Assembly: GCA_910579495.1 (NCBI GenBank)
Contig: CAJTVD010000059.1
Location: 1-25,139 of the forward strand
Length of the DNA stretch: 25,139 nt
From: an uncultured Lachnospiraceae bacterium
Lineage (GTDB): Bacteria > Bacillota > Clostridia > Lachnospirales > Lachnospiraceae
Reading direction: 5' to 3'
Part shown: piece by piece, positions 15,881-22,315 of the stretch
Layout of the letters: the number at the start of each line of letters is the position of its first letter
Position numbering within the stretch: position 1 is the stretch's first letter
Translations under genes and position numbers: made by a program
The notes under the pieces: model-generated
Databases searched by the model: none
Told to the model about the DNA's origin: nothing
Seen by the model: only the letters and a program-made list of their open reading frames with translations

Positions 15881-16546
15881 TCAAAATATAATAAACACTG
15901 GACTTTGCGCATAATTATTCCAATTATATATTGACTTTTCCTCTATACCATAGTCTTGTTCTCCATATACGCAGAAGATAGGGCATGGAGGTAATGTCAG
16001 ATGCCATTCATCTGTAAAGTTATGTAGTAGTAAAAAATCATTTTTTACTACTGGCAACAAATAATCCTTAAACTCTTTACTATGCAAAACGTCTTCCGGC
16101 ACTTTTCTAACATTCCGCATTATGTCGTAGAGGTCTTTGTCCGATTTTAATTGCAGTTTCCATCCTCTTACCTCTTTGCGTATAGCTTTCTTTGCTTTCT
16201 CACTGATTGCCGGAAGGAATTTTATAAAGAACTTCCCATATCTGTTCTTGGCATGTCTTGGATGGAATATATATCCCAGAAAATCAAAGAAAGTATTCTC
16301 ATGATTCCCTCTCCGGTCATCGTCTTTGCAGTATACTATCCTTGTCTTCTCCTGGTTCAGTTCCAAACGATAACTCTGGAACCTCTGTCCCAACCTTCTC
16401 CGCAGGTATTTCGCCTGTTTCTGGGAGACGCAGTGCGCTATCCCATCATCAACATATCTTGCCCATGGTATCGCCGGAAATTCCTTTACCATGGAATCAT
16501 CGAACACATAGTGCAGGAACAGGTTCGCCAATACTGGGCTTATCAC
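15881..16546 (-). pseudogene. Chimeric ORF: group II intron reverse transcriptase fused to type II thioesterase tail
   Basis: One open frame of 221 residues joins two unrelated pieces. Residues 1 to about 142 are the palm of a group II intron-encoded reverse transcriptase (LtrA-like): ISPVLANLFLHYVFD, the catalytic YVDD box at 31-34, a K-T-R segment near 68, and NTFFDFLGYIFHPR. From about residue 146 the sequence becomes the C-terminal part of a type II (NRPS/PKS editing) thioesterase: VPEDVLHSKEFKDYLLPVV, ND-FLLL, and CPIFCVYGEQD with the usual Asp near 198. It stops at FIIF, before the catalytic His. Upstream, the RT frame is broken near 16555 (TAA and a frame disturbance just before the GGVISP motif). 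Both parts lack domains needed for activity. No ribosome-binding site supports the GTG at 16546. Confidence 0.75.
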
Positions 16547-16605
16547 CCCGCCTTATGTGGAGTTAAATCCGCCTGCCAAAGCATTTCCATAGCCCAATAG
16601 CAACA

Positions 16606-16656
16606 GGCAAAAAGGAATACCTGCTATCCGATTATAGCACAGTATTCCTTTTTGCC
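16606..16656. terminator. Long perfect hairpin ahead of the integrase stub
   Basis: GGCAAAAAGGAATAC (16606-16620) pairs without mismatch with GTATTCCTTTTTGCC (16642-16656). Inside, TGCTAT (16622-16627) pairs with ATAGCA (16634-16639) around a 6-base loop. ATAACATTTTTT follows on the plus strand. This is probably the transcription terminator of a gene formerly upstream of the integrase, for example an excisionase. Confidence 0.7.
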
Positions 16657-16688
16657 ATAACATTTTTTAAGGAGAAAGGAATAATATC

Positions 16689-16766
16689 ATGGCATTAGAC
16701 AAAAACGGGAAAGGACTTCCAAAAGGATTTTACAAACGGCCAACTATAATTATACTATATATTTAA
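16689..16766 (+). pseudogene. Tyrosine integrase N-terminal stub
   Basis: A strong ribosome-binding site (AAGGAG) precedes an ATG at 16689. The first 17 or so residues, MALDKNGKGLPKGFYKR, match how many Firmicutes conjugative-transposon and phage tyrosine recombinases begin. After that the sequence diverges (PTIIILYI) and hits a TAA at 16764-16766, giving only 25 residues. I infer that the rest of the integrase was deleted and replaced. It is plus-strand, preceded by the long hairpin listed separately. Assignment rests on a short match recalled from the family. Confidence 0.5.
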
Positions 16767-16824
16767 CTGCAGACTTCTTATAGAACAGCAGACCTTGCAA
16801 TCGCTCCCATCCCAAAACAGATAT

Positions 16825-17475
16825 TTATGAACATAATATTGCCAAAAGCGACTTGTACCTTTCCGTCTCTTTTTTTATATCCCTGGCGGTGACACCGTAA
16901 TACAGATATATCTTTTTAAACAGCTTCTTCAACTCTTTCATGGTTTTCTTATCCCCGCTAAATGAGCCGCCAATCACCTGCCAGACAGTCTCCACCCCTA
17001 TCTGCATCCTGCCGTTCCCAGAACACTTTATCTCATATATGTGAAAATCTATAGGGAAGATATCATCTGCAATTTCCGCTGCTATCTTCTCCCGCTTCTG
17101 GAGCTGTTCATAGAATGCTTTTAGAGCTTTCACATCTTCCCCTTCGGGCGGCTCCAAATCCATCAGTTCCCCAAGCAAATCCGGGCGGTGACGCATTACA
17201 AGGGATGCCTTTAAGCACTTCCTCTGTTCCTGATAATTAAAAGACTGCTGCGAAACCTCAGTCGCACCGTATTCCCGTTTCAGCAGTTCCACGACTTCCT
17301 CCAGTGTATGGGGATTGGCAGTAATCCGCTTTTTTATCCTGTTGCTTTTTAATTTGCGGAAATGATTCCCTATGCGTGTTTTGAATTTCACCTTGCCGCC
17401 TTTTCCAGCAATAAAAATACTTGTAGGTCCATCAGCGCCACCTATAATGGATACACTGCCTGCGCCCTTTCCCAT
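16825..17475 (-). CDS. Unknown protein with an N-terminal GGADGPT motif
   Basis: A 216-residue protein I cannot assign to a function. It opens with SVSIIGGADGPTSIFIAGK (about residues 7-25). In sodium-pumping decarboxylase beta subunits (OadB/GcdB) this peptide is a conserved membrane re-entrant element, but the rest of this protein is soluble, basic and helical. The remainder has Lys/Arg-rich helices, a HTLEEVVELLKREYG segment and no transmembrane helices. Automatic annotation may therefore mislabel it as a decarboxylase subunit. Start: the ATG at 17475 has GGGGGA seven bases upstream; the ATG at 17490 is poorly served. Copy A of the intergenic repeat lies directly upstream. The C-terminal half (YEIKCSGNGRMQIGVETVWQV) suggests an alpha/beta domain. 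Confidence 0.65.
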   Translation of the reverse strand: MGKGAGSVSIIGGADGPTSIFIAGKGGKVKFKTRIGNHFRKLKSNRIKKRITANPHTLEEVVELLKREYGATEVSQQSFNYQEQRKCLKASLVMRHRPDLLGELMDLEPPEGEDVKALKAFYEQLQKREKIAAEIADDIFPIDFHIYEIKCSGNGRMQIGVETVWQVIGGSFSGDKKTMKELKKLFKKIYLYYGVTARDIKKETERYKSLLAILCS

Positions 17476-17501
17476 ATCTACATCCCCCATTCAAAAAATA
17501 A

Positions 17502-17574
17502 ATCCTGGTCCCCGATTCCCCAATCTGCCGGAAAGCCAGGGATGCCTGCCCTTGTTCACCTGTGGATTATTAGG
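17502..17574 (-). repeat. Intergenic repeat, copy A
   Basis: On the minus strand this copy reads CTAATAA, CCACAG, then GGGCAGGCATCC, a CCGGCAGATTGGGG core and CAGGATTTATT. It occupies the gap between the PEBP gene and the GGADGPT gene and is the shortest copy, lacking the right-hand arm present in B and D. Confidence 0.75.
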
Positions 17575-17598
17575 TATATTCAACTATAAAGATATTTC

Positions 17599-18066
17599 TT
17601 ACTCAAACTCACCACTGATACTTCCTCTTTGGATGATATACATTTCCGCCTTTTTCAGAAAATTTCTTTTCGTAGAGTTGGCACTTATATTTATTTCACA
17701 ATCCAAAGAATAGACTGTAAAACGATAAATATGCTTTTTCTCTTTCGGCGGCTTCGGCCCTGCATAACGGTGCAGGCCATATCCTATTCCCTGGCGGGCA
17801 TTCCCCAACATTGGCACAACCTTGCCAGCTGGAATGTTTCCCTCTATTTTATCAGCGGCGGGAATATTCCATATGATCCAATGCGTAAAATCCTTAACCG
17901 GATGTGATAAATCTTCCAATGTAACAGCGAGAGTTTTCGCATTCGGGGATAAGTTTTTAATTAAAAATTCCGGCGATATGTCCTGCCCCCGCCCCGTATA
18001 TTCAATGGGAAATCTGCTTCCGTTATCCATGCCAATACACTGAAATTCCAAAACATCATTATTCAT
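17599..18066 (-). CDS. YbhB/YbcL-type PEBP-family protein
   Basis: A 155-residue phosphatidylethanolamine-binding-family protein (Raf kinase inhibitor-like, YbhB/YbcL group). Family features are SPEFLIKNLSPNAKTLAVTLEDLSHP, the ligand-pocket DxxHP-type segment with DFTHWIIWNIP, and GYGLHRYAGPKPPKEKKHIYRFTVYSL. These proteins bind anionic ligands in a small pocket; their bacterial role is poorly known. The start is the ATG at 18066 with a strong GGAGG upstream. The frame is open back to 18210, but that upstream part is encoded by the intergenic repeat (copy B) and is not homologous. Single gene between repeat copies A and B. The last residues are acidic (ISGEFE). No signal peptide, so cytoplasmic. 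Confidence 0.88.
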   Translation of the reverse strand: MNNDVLEFQCIGMDNGSRFPIEYTGRGQDISPEFLIKNLSPNAKTLAVTLEDLSHPVKDFTHWIIWNIPAADKIEGNIPAGKVVPMLGNARQGIGYGLHRYAGPKPPKEKKHIYRFTVYSLDCEINISANSTKRNFLKKAEMYIIQRGSISGEFE

Positions 18067-18096
18067 AATTCCTCCAAATATCTTTAATCCACTTTT

Positions 18097-18208
18097 CAGA
18101 GCCACACCCATACCTAGCAGTTTATTCTTATATTCCCGGCAACTTCCTCCCCCTGATCCTAAGATTCCCCAATCTGCCGGAAAGCCGGGGATGCCTGCCT
18201 TCTGTGCC
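18097..18208 (-). repeat. Intergenic repeat, copy B
   Basis: Minus-strand order: AAGGCAGGCATCCCCGG, TTTCCGGCAGATTGGGG, then GTTGCCGGGAATATAAGAAT, AAACTGCTAGG and GTGTGGCTCTGA. TTCCCGGCA (18133-18141) and TGCCGGAAA (18175-18183) form an imperfect inverted pair. It fills the gap between the 180-residue gene and the PEBP gene. Confidence 0.8.
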
Positions 18209-18218
18209 ATAATGTATC

Positions 18219-18761
18219 CTATAACTGTTCCAGCTTCTCCAAAAACGCCCTATAAAATTCTCCTTCCTTGATGCGGGCCTGCTGGATCTCTATGCTCCTG
18301 GGCGTATATACTATGGGATGTTCCAAATCGTACAGCGCCTTTTTCGTTGCCTGGACCGCAGATTCTACCGTGCTTCCAAGGATGTCGAAATTCTCCATTT
18401 CACCCTTAAGCTGTTTATCAAGCCGCTGCACCATCATCTGCGATATGTGGCTCATCATTCCGTTGCCCTGGATTCCCATGCCATTCGCATTTACTTCTTT
18501 CGCCGCCTCCATCCACGCATCCTTCACTTCCTGTGGGGCGCCCCGTCCGGCCATCTCAAAGGCTCTCTCATCCTGGTCGGCTGCTTTGCCTTGCGCCGCC
18601 CTTTCTTCCACCGTTTCCAAGAATCCCACAGCCCTGGATTCCGCGCTTCTTCCTGCCTTCCTTGCCGTGTATCCTGTCAGCGGATATCCCGCTGTTCCTA
18701 TTCCGTTAATACCTATTTTTATCCTCCATTTCTTTCTTATGGCAGCCCATCTGTCAGTCAA
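18219..18761 (-). CDS. Unknown Lachnospiraceae-type protein, ribosome-binding site points at ATA
   Basis: A soluble, helical protein of 165-180 residues. Its natural beginning appears to be GINGIGTAGYPLTGYTARK, a style of N-terminus I associate with uncharacterised Lachnospiraceae proteins, including DUF6033-like ones. A strong ribosome-binding site (GGAGG) sits six bases before an ATA codon at 18716-18714, where ATG would be expected. The only standard upstream start is the TTG at 18761, whose extra 15 residues (MTDRWAAIRKKWRIK) look like read-through leader. Either ATA is used, the TTG is used, or the start has been mutated. The rest holds a VKDAWMEAAKEVNANGMG segment and a C-terminal helix with AFLEKLEQL. 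No known domain. It lies between repeat copies B and C. Confidence 0.6.
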   Translation of the reverse strand: MTDRWAAIRKKWRIKIGINGIGTAGYPLTGYTARKAGRSAESRAVGFLETVEERAAQGKAADQDERAFEMAGRGAPQEVKDAWMEAAKEVNANGMGIQGNGMMSHISQMMVQRLDKQLKGEMENFDILGSTVESAVQATKKALYDLEHPIVYTPRSIEIQQARIKEGEFYRAFLEKLEQL

Positions 18762-18769
18762 GGCCGCAC

Positions 18770-18877
18770 TAGCTCCCTCGTAATAAGTCCGAGCAATTTA
18801 TTCCCACATTCCCCGACAACCTCATCTCCCTGCTCCCCAATTTTCCTATCTGCTAGAACACCAAAGATGCCTGCCCA
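18770..18877 (-). repeat. Intergenic repeat, copy C
   Basis: The most diverged copy. Minus-strand order: GGGCAGGCATC, then AGCAGATAGG, AATTGGGGAGCAGGGAGATG, GGTTGTCGGGGAAT, GGGAATAAATTGCTCGGA and CTTATT. It precedes the gene with the ATA start and overlaps the end of the 55-residue ORF at 18846-19013. Confidence 0.7.
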
Positions 18878-19013
18878 TCCTATGCCCCGGGTCAAATCCA
18901 CCCTGTACTTCCATACCAGCAACACCAGCATTTATCTCCTGCCTCGCCGCCCGGAACGCATCATAGTAGGCAGCCTTCAAAGCCCCATGTGCTTCATACT
19001 GTACTGTTTTCAT
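18846..19013 (-). CDS. Small 55-residue ORF coupled to the lipoprotein gene
   Basis: The ATG (19013-19011) overlaps the TGA of the upstream lipoprotein gene in the sequence ATGA, the classical arrangement for translational coupling. The 55-residue product begins MKTVQYEAHGALKAAYYDAF and is predicted to form a helix to about residue 30. Its last dozen residues are encoded by the start of repeat copy C and are unlikely to be conserved. No family recognised. It may be a genuine short gene whose natural 3' end was replaced when the repeat arrived, or a fortuitous frame. Confidence 0.35.
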   Translation of the reverse strand: MKTVQYEAHGALKAAYYDAFRAARQEINAGVAGMEVQGGFDPGHRMGRHLWCSSR

Positions 19014-19429
19014 GGTTTATAATTAGCTTTTACTTCTTTTGTAGCGAAAACATACCAATTTCCATCAGTCATTTGAATCTCAACCGTTCCCTCATCAGAA
19101 CCATACTGGTAGCCATATCCTTTTCCAAAATTGCTCTGATTATCTTCTGTCGGTACTTCCGAACCAGAACATTCAGAAGTGATTTGTCCATCCATGTCTT
19201 CGCAACGGTTATCAAGAGTACTTTTATAGCCAGTATCATAATAGACAACACCATTTACCATTACACAAGGGCAAATATCTCCTCCGATTTTATCCATATC
19301 TGTATTATCAATAGGAACATCCGTTACTGCTGCATCTGAAACATCGCTTTTAGTTGTCTTATCCCCACAAGCAACGATGATAAACATACCTACTGCCAAC
19401 ATAAAGACTAACATGATAAATTTTTTCAT
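19010..19429 (-). CDS. Small lipoprotein of unknown function
   Basis: A 139-residue predicted lipoprotein. Basic start MKK, hydrophobic stretch, then lipobox I-V-A-C with Cys21, which signal peptidase II would expose for lipid attachment on the outer face of the membrane. The mature part begins GDKTTKSDVSD. It contains CPCVMVNGVVYYDTG, a TEDNQSNFGKGYGYQYG segment and a terminal strand NWYVFATKEV, a pattern I recall from small uncharacterised Firmicutes lipoproteins. The start is the ATG at 19429 with GGAGAGG upstream; the in-frame ATGs at 19453 and 19450 lack good ribosome-binding sites. Repeat copy D lies directly upstream. Confidence 0.8.
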   Translation of the reverse strand: MKKFIMLVFMLAVGMFIIVACGDKTTKSDVSDAAVTDVPIDNTDMDKIGGDICPCVMVNGVVYYDTGYKSTLDNRCEDMDGQITSECSGSEVPTEDNQSNFGKGYGYQYGSDEGTVEIQMTDGNWYVFATKEVKANYKP

Positions 19430-19474
19430 ACTGCCTCTCCATTCCTTCATCATTTTAATATGATAGTTCCCCTT

Positions 19475-20515
19475 TCAATCAGAGCCACTCCTGCTCCCCT
19501 GCAATAAATCCGGGCAGATTCCATCCCCCTGCTCCCAATTTTCCAATCTGCCGGAAAACCGGGGATGCCTGCCCTGCCTTGTCAGGCTGTGGCTTATTAG
19601 ACGCACCTCCAGGGGTGTTTTGCAGTGGTATCTGCCCTGTGGCCGTTCCTCACTGTAAAAACGCAGGTAATCTTTAATGGCATATCCCAATGAAGCCTCA
19701 TCTGTTATTTTAAAAGCTGCAACCGTCCTGTCAAATGTTTCAAATACCAGCCTGTTATCATTTCTTGCACTGGCAACATAAGCTACGGGGTACCTGCCAT
19801 ACAAACCCAAAATAGCACTTAAATACAGCTTCTTTTGTTCTCCAGGCACTTTAAATCCTGTCACATCCGTAGCCCATTTCTGATTCGGGGCAGATGCAAT
19901 GCCTGATTGTTAAATATTTGGGTTCATGGCATACTTTTCCAGGCCTCACACCCTTCCGGGTTCTTTACCCGGAATAAACCTGGCTGTAAGAAACGCCATA
20001 CTTTGCTGCCGTATTCTTATAATCACGGTTATGGTTTATACAATAATCAACGGTTTCTTTTCGTTCTTCTACCGTTGTTTTTCTCCGTGCTTCTGCCATA
20101 TAGGCCTCCTGTTTTGAGCCGTAATCCTTAAGCCCTCTATTGGCATTATACACCTTAATCCATTGTCTTAAAACAGAACGGCTGGATATTCCGTACCCGG
20201 CAATGATGTCATTCACGGAACCTTCACCATCCATTACTGCTTCTACGCATTTTATTTTGAACTCTTTAGAATAAGTCCTGTTCTTTTTATGGCAGAATGC
20301 AGTTATCCCATGAATCCTGTATTCATTAACCCATCCTGCTAATGCCGAATAACCTATGCCATATTTATTGGCAAGGAATTGAATAGAACCTGTTCCATCT
20401 ATATATTCCTGGGATACCCTGGCTCTAAATTCGGGTGTGTGTTTTGGTCTTGACATGAAAAACACCTCCAAAGCATCAGATTTTTATATTTAATCTGTCT
20501 ACTTTAGAGGTATCA
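19475..20515 (-). mobile_element. Degenerate IS3-family insertion sequence
   Basis: Minus-strand remnant. OrfA (19965-20456) is helix-turn-helix rich: MSRPKHTPEFRARVSQEY and two repeated HTH units, with a strong GGAGG before the ATG at 20456. It breaks off at SYSQVYSG. OrfB survives in 19475-19907 from KWATDVTGF (first catalytic Asp) to YSEERPQGRYHCKTPLEV. The expected second Asp is Gly in ILGLYGR, and the whole section around the third acidic residue is deleted, since DEASLGYAIKDYLRFY follows too early. The 5' end is probably marked by TGATACCTCTAAAGTAGACA (20515-20496 on the minus strand), a terminal-repeat-like sequence; the 3' end is replaced by repeat copy D. Inactive. Confidence 0.82.
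19479..19600 (-). repeat. Intergenic repeat, copy D, joined to the IS3 remnant
   Basis: Minus-strand order: CTAATAAGCCACAG, GGGCAGGCATCCCCGG, TTCCGGCAGATTGG, AATTGGGAGCAGGGGGATGG, AATCTGCCCGGATTTATTG and GAGTGGCTCTGA. TCCGGGCAGATT (19509-19520, plus strand) and AATCTGCCGGA (19545-19555) form an 11-bp inverted pair with one extra base. The transposase relic runs straight into this copy, which supplies its stop. Confidence 0.8.
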
Positions 20516-20669
20516 TATCACTGTACGGTAAGAAACTCGTTGCTCTTTTTATCATTTTAAATATCAAGTACCCTGCTTTTTTCTACCTACATCCTCACGG
20601 TTTAATATAACACAAATTTACCCGTAACTATCTAATCGTTAAAATACAATATAATGGTGGTTTTCTGAT

Positions 20670-20999
20670 CTATACCAACCTGCGTTGATCCTGTCGGTTA
20701 TAAAGAAATCTCCTCACTTCCATGATCGGGGAAACCTCATCATCATCGACCACTACATAATAGATTATAAAATTATCAACATAGATGCGGTAATAAGCAT
20801 ATTTCCGCTCCCGGATGGAATGATATGGTTCAAAGGATTCTGCCACCGGAAGCCGGTCCAGTATGGCTTTCTCAACTTTATCCAATAGGTCACTGACAGC
20901 TTTGGGGTTTTTCAGCTTTTCAGCGATATACGTTATCTTTTCGTCAAGATCCTCATAAAAAAGCGGCAGGTAACGTAACCTGTATTTCTTATCATACAT
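20670..20999 (-). CDS. ParE/RelE-superfamily toxin
   Basis: A 109-residue toxin of the ParE/RelE fold. It begins YRLRYLPLFYEDLDEKITYIAEKLKNP, the helix-helix hairpin typical of the family, and has IRERKYAYYRIYVDNFIIYYVV, the arginine-rich central strand pair, then EVRRFLYNRQD at the end. ParE members poison DNA gyrase and RelE members cleave mRNA on the ribosome; the sequence alone does not settle which, though the long N-terminal hairpin favours ParE-like. The start overlaps the antitoxin gene by eight bases (20992-20999), a coupling typical of toxin-antitoxin operons. Length normal and no damage seen. Confidence 0.88.
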   Translation of the reverse strand: MYDKKYRLRYLPLFYEDLDEKITYIAEKLKNPKAVSDLLDKVEKAILDRLPVAESFEPYHSIRERKYAYYRIYVDNFIIYYVVVDDDEVSPIMEVRRFLYNRQDQRRLV

Positions 21000-21249
21000 T
21001 TATTTTCCTCCGAAGGCTCCCAAACACTTCCTCATGGGTCATTCTTCTGCTGTCCTCTGCTGCTGCCCGGTCTGCCTCGTCCAGTGCCGCCTCTATGCCA
21101 TCTGTAAGCTGGGAATACATGTCCAGGCTGAGAACCACCATAGCGCCATATCCGTTTTTTGTAAGGTATACTGGCTCCCCTTCATTCACAAGCCTTTCAA
21201 TGTCCGGGAATTTATTTCTAAGGTCTGAAACAGGTCTGATCTGTATCAT
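20992..21249 (-). CDS. Phd/YefM-family antitoxin
   Basis: An 85-residue antitoxin. The N-terminal DNA-binding fold shows IRPVSDLRNKFPDIERLV, then EPVYLTKNGYGAMVVLS, both hallmarks of the Phd/YefM family. The C-terminal acidic helix (EAALDEADRAAAEDSRRM) would wrap the toxin. It neutralises the partner toxin and, with it, represses the operon by binding palindromes or repeats at the promoter. Ribosome-binding site AAGGAGG before the ATG at 21249. The promoter region just upstream carries a tandem 11-bp repeat, listed separately. Confidence 0.9.
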   Translation of the reverse strand: MIQIRPVSDLRNKFPDIERLVNEGEPVYLTKNGYGAMVVLSLDMYSQLTDGIEAALDEADRAAAEDSRRMTHEEVFGSLRRKINV

Positions 21250-21269
21250 ATATCACGCCTCCTTATCTT

Positions 21270-21291
21270 AATTCTATCATAATTTTATCAT
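21270..21291 (-). promoter_or_regulatory. Tandem repeat in the toxin-antitoxin promoter
   Basis: AATTCTATCAT (21270-21280) is followed without a gap by AATTTTATCAT (21281-21291). It lies about 20 bases upstream of the antitoxin start and overlaps an AT-rich promoter-like region. It is a good candidate for the operator bound by the Phd-like antitoxin. Confidence 0.55.
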
Positions 21292-21359
21292 TTCTTTTAT
21301 TCTACCTGATTATACATCAAAATGCAATGAAAACAGGGTGTTTATTTAACAAAAGGTCT

Positions 21360-21402
21360 GGCATGAAATTGGCACAATTCCGCACAAAATTGGCACGGTT
21401 CT
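21360..21402. repeat. Tandem roughly 11-bp repeat with GGCAC units
   Basis: GGCATGAAATT, GGCACAATTCC, GCACAAAATT and GGCACGGTTCT follow one another between 21360 and 21402. Multiple short repeats like these are found at the ends of some insertion sequences (for instance IS21-type elements). The array lies at the point where the IS1182 fragment was cut. Confidence 0.45.
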
Positions 21403-21424
21403 GCTCTTTCCCCGTAAATAGGCC

Positions 21425-22147
21425 GTGGACAGTGAATATATCGTAGCAGCTGATATTTTCCAGGACAGAAACGATGTATGGACACTGGTCCCATTTCTGA
21501 AGGCAATGGAAGAAAAACTGGGATTACGGTACCCAAGTGTAACAGCGGGTTCAGGCTACGGAAGTGAAGAAGGTTACAGCTTTTTAAGGGAAAACAGACA
21601 GAAACCTTATATCAAACCGCAGGCCTATGGGAAATGGAAAAAGCGCAACTTTAAAAAAAATATCAGCAAACGTGAAAACATGGGATATGATGAAAAAGCT
21701 GACACATACACCTGCCATGCCAGGAAATCATTGTTTCCTCTTTTTACTAAAAAGCAGAAAAGTAAAAGTGGCTACGAACCGGAAGTAACTGTTTACGAAT
21801 GTGAAGACTGCGGAGGATGCCCTTATAAAGAAAAATGTACCAAAGCAAAAGGCAATAAGCGGTTATATATTTCCAAAAGTTTTCTGGAGAAGCGGCAGGA
21901 ACCTTACGAAAATATCCTGAGTGAAACAGGGATCAAATATCGGATGAACCGCTCCATTCAGGCCGAAGGAGCATTTGGCGTTCTGAAAAATAATTATGAA
22001 TCCCAAAGATTTCTGCTTCGTGGGAAAACAAAAGTAAAACTAGAAATTCTTTTGCCCTGCATAGGGTATAACATCAATAAGCTACATAAAAAAATACAAA
22101 AAGAACGGACAGGAAGCCATCTGTTTGCAGTGAAAGGAACAGCTTAA
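21425..22147 (+). pseudogene. IS1182-family transposase, C-terminal half
   Basis: The plus strand encodes the C-terminal about 240 residues of an IS1182-type DDE transposase. Seen are the second-Asp region AGSGYGSEEGYSFL, the IKPQAYGKWKKRNF stretch, a Cys-cluster zinc-ribbon-like insertion (YECEDCGGCPYKEKC), and the conserved QAEGAFGVLKNNYESQRF with the third acidic residue. Full-length members have about 450-550 residues; the N-terminal half with the first Asp is absent and no ribosome-binding site precedes the frame. Truncation at about 21421, next to a short repeat array. Inactive. Confidence 0.87.
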
Positions 22148-22188
22148 ATCCATGGAAACAGGGATCGTTATTAAAGTACGCCAACCAA

Positions 22189-22293
22189 AATCCAGCAGAT
22201 TTTCTTGAAACAGGAAAACGCTGGATTCTTTGTTAGTAGAAATAGAGCAGGAGTATCGCCCAATCATCTGATTTGATGATTTTGCGACACCCC
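22189..22293 (+). repeat. IS1182 right end: hairpin and probable terminal repeat
   Basis: After the transposase stop, AATCCAGC (22189-22196) pairs with GCTGGATT (22220-22227), a likely terminator. Then AATCATC/GATGATT (22262-22281) and TTTTGCGACACCCC up to 22293 follow. GGGTGTCGCAAAA, read inward from the end, is typical of IS1182 terminal repeats as I recall them. The element probably ends near 22293. Confidence 0.55.
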
Positions 22294-22315
22294 TTATTTA
22301 AAGGAGATCCACAAA

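Noticed and set aside
17502..19600. Calling the repeat-separated genes a true integron cassette array
   Set aside because: No integron integrase is visible, copies A and C lack a full dyad, and the sites do not show clear GTTRRRY core sites. Kept only as a hypothesis in the findings.
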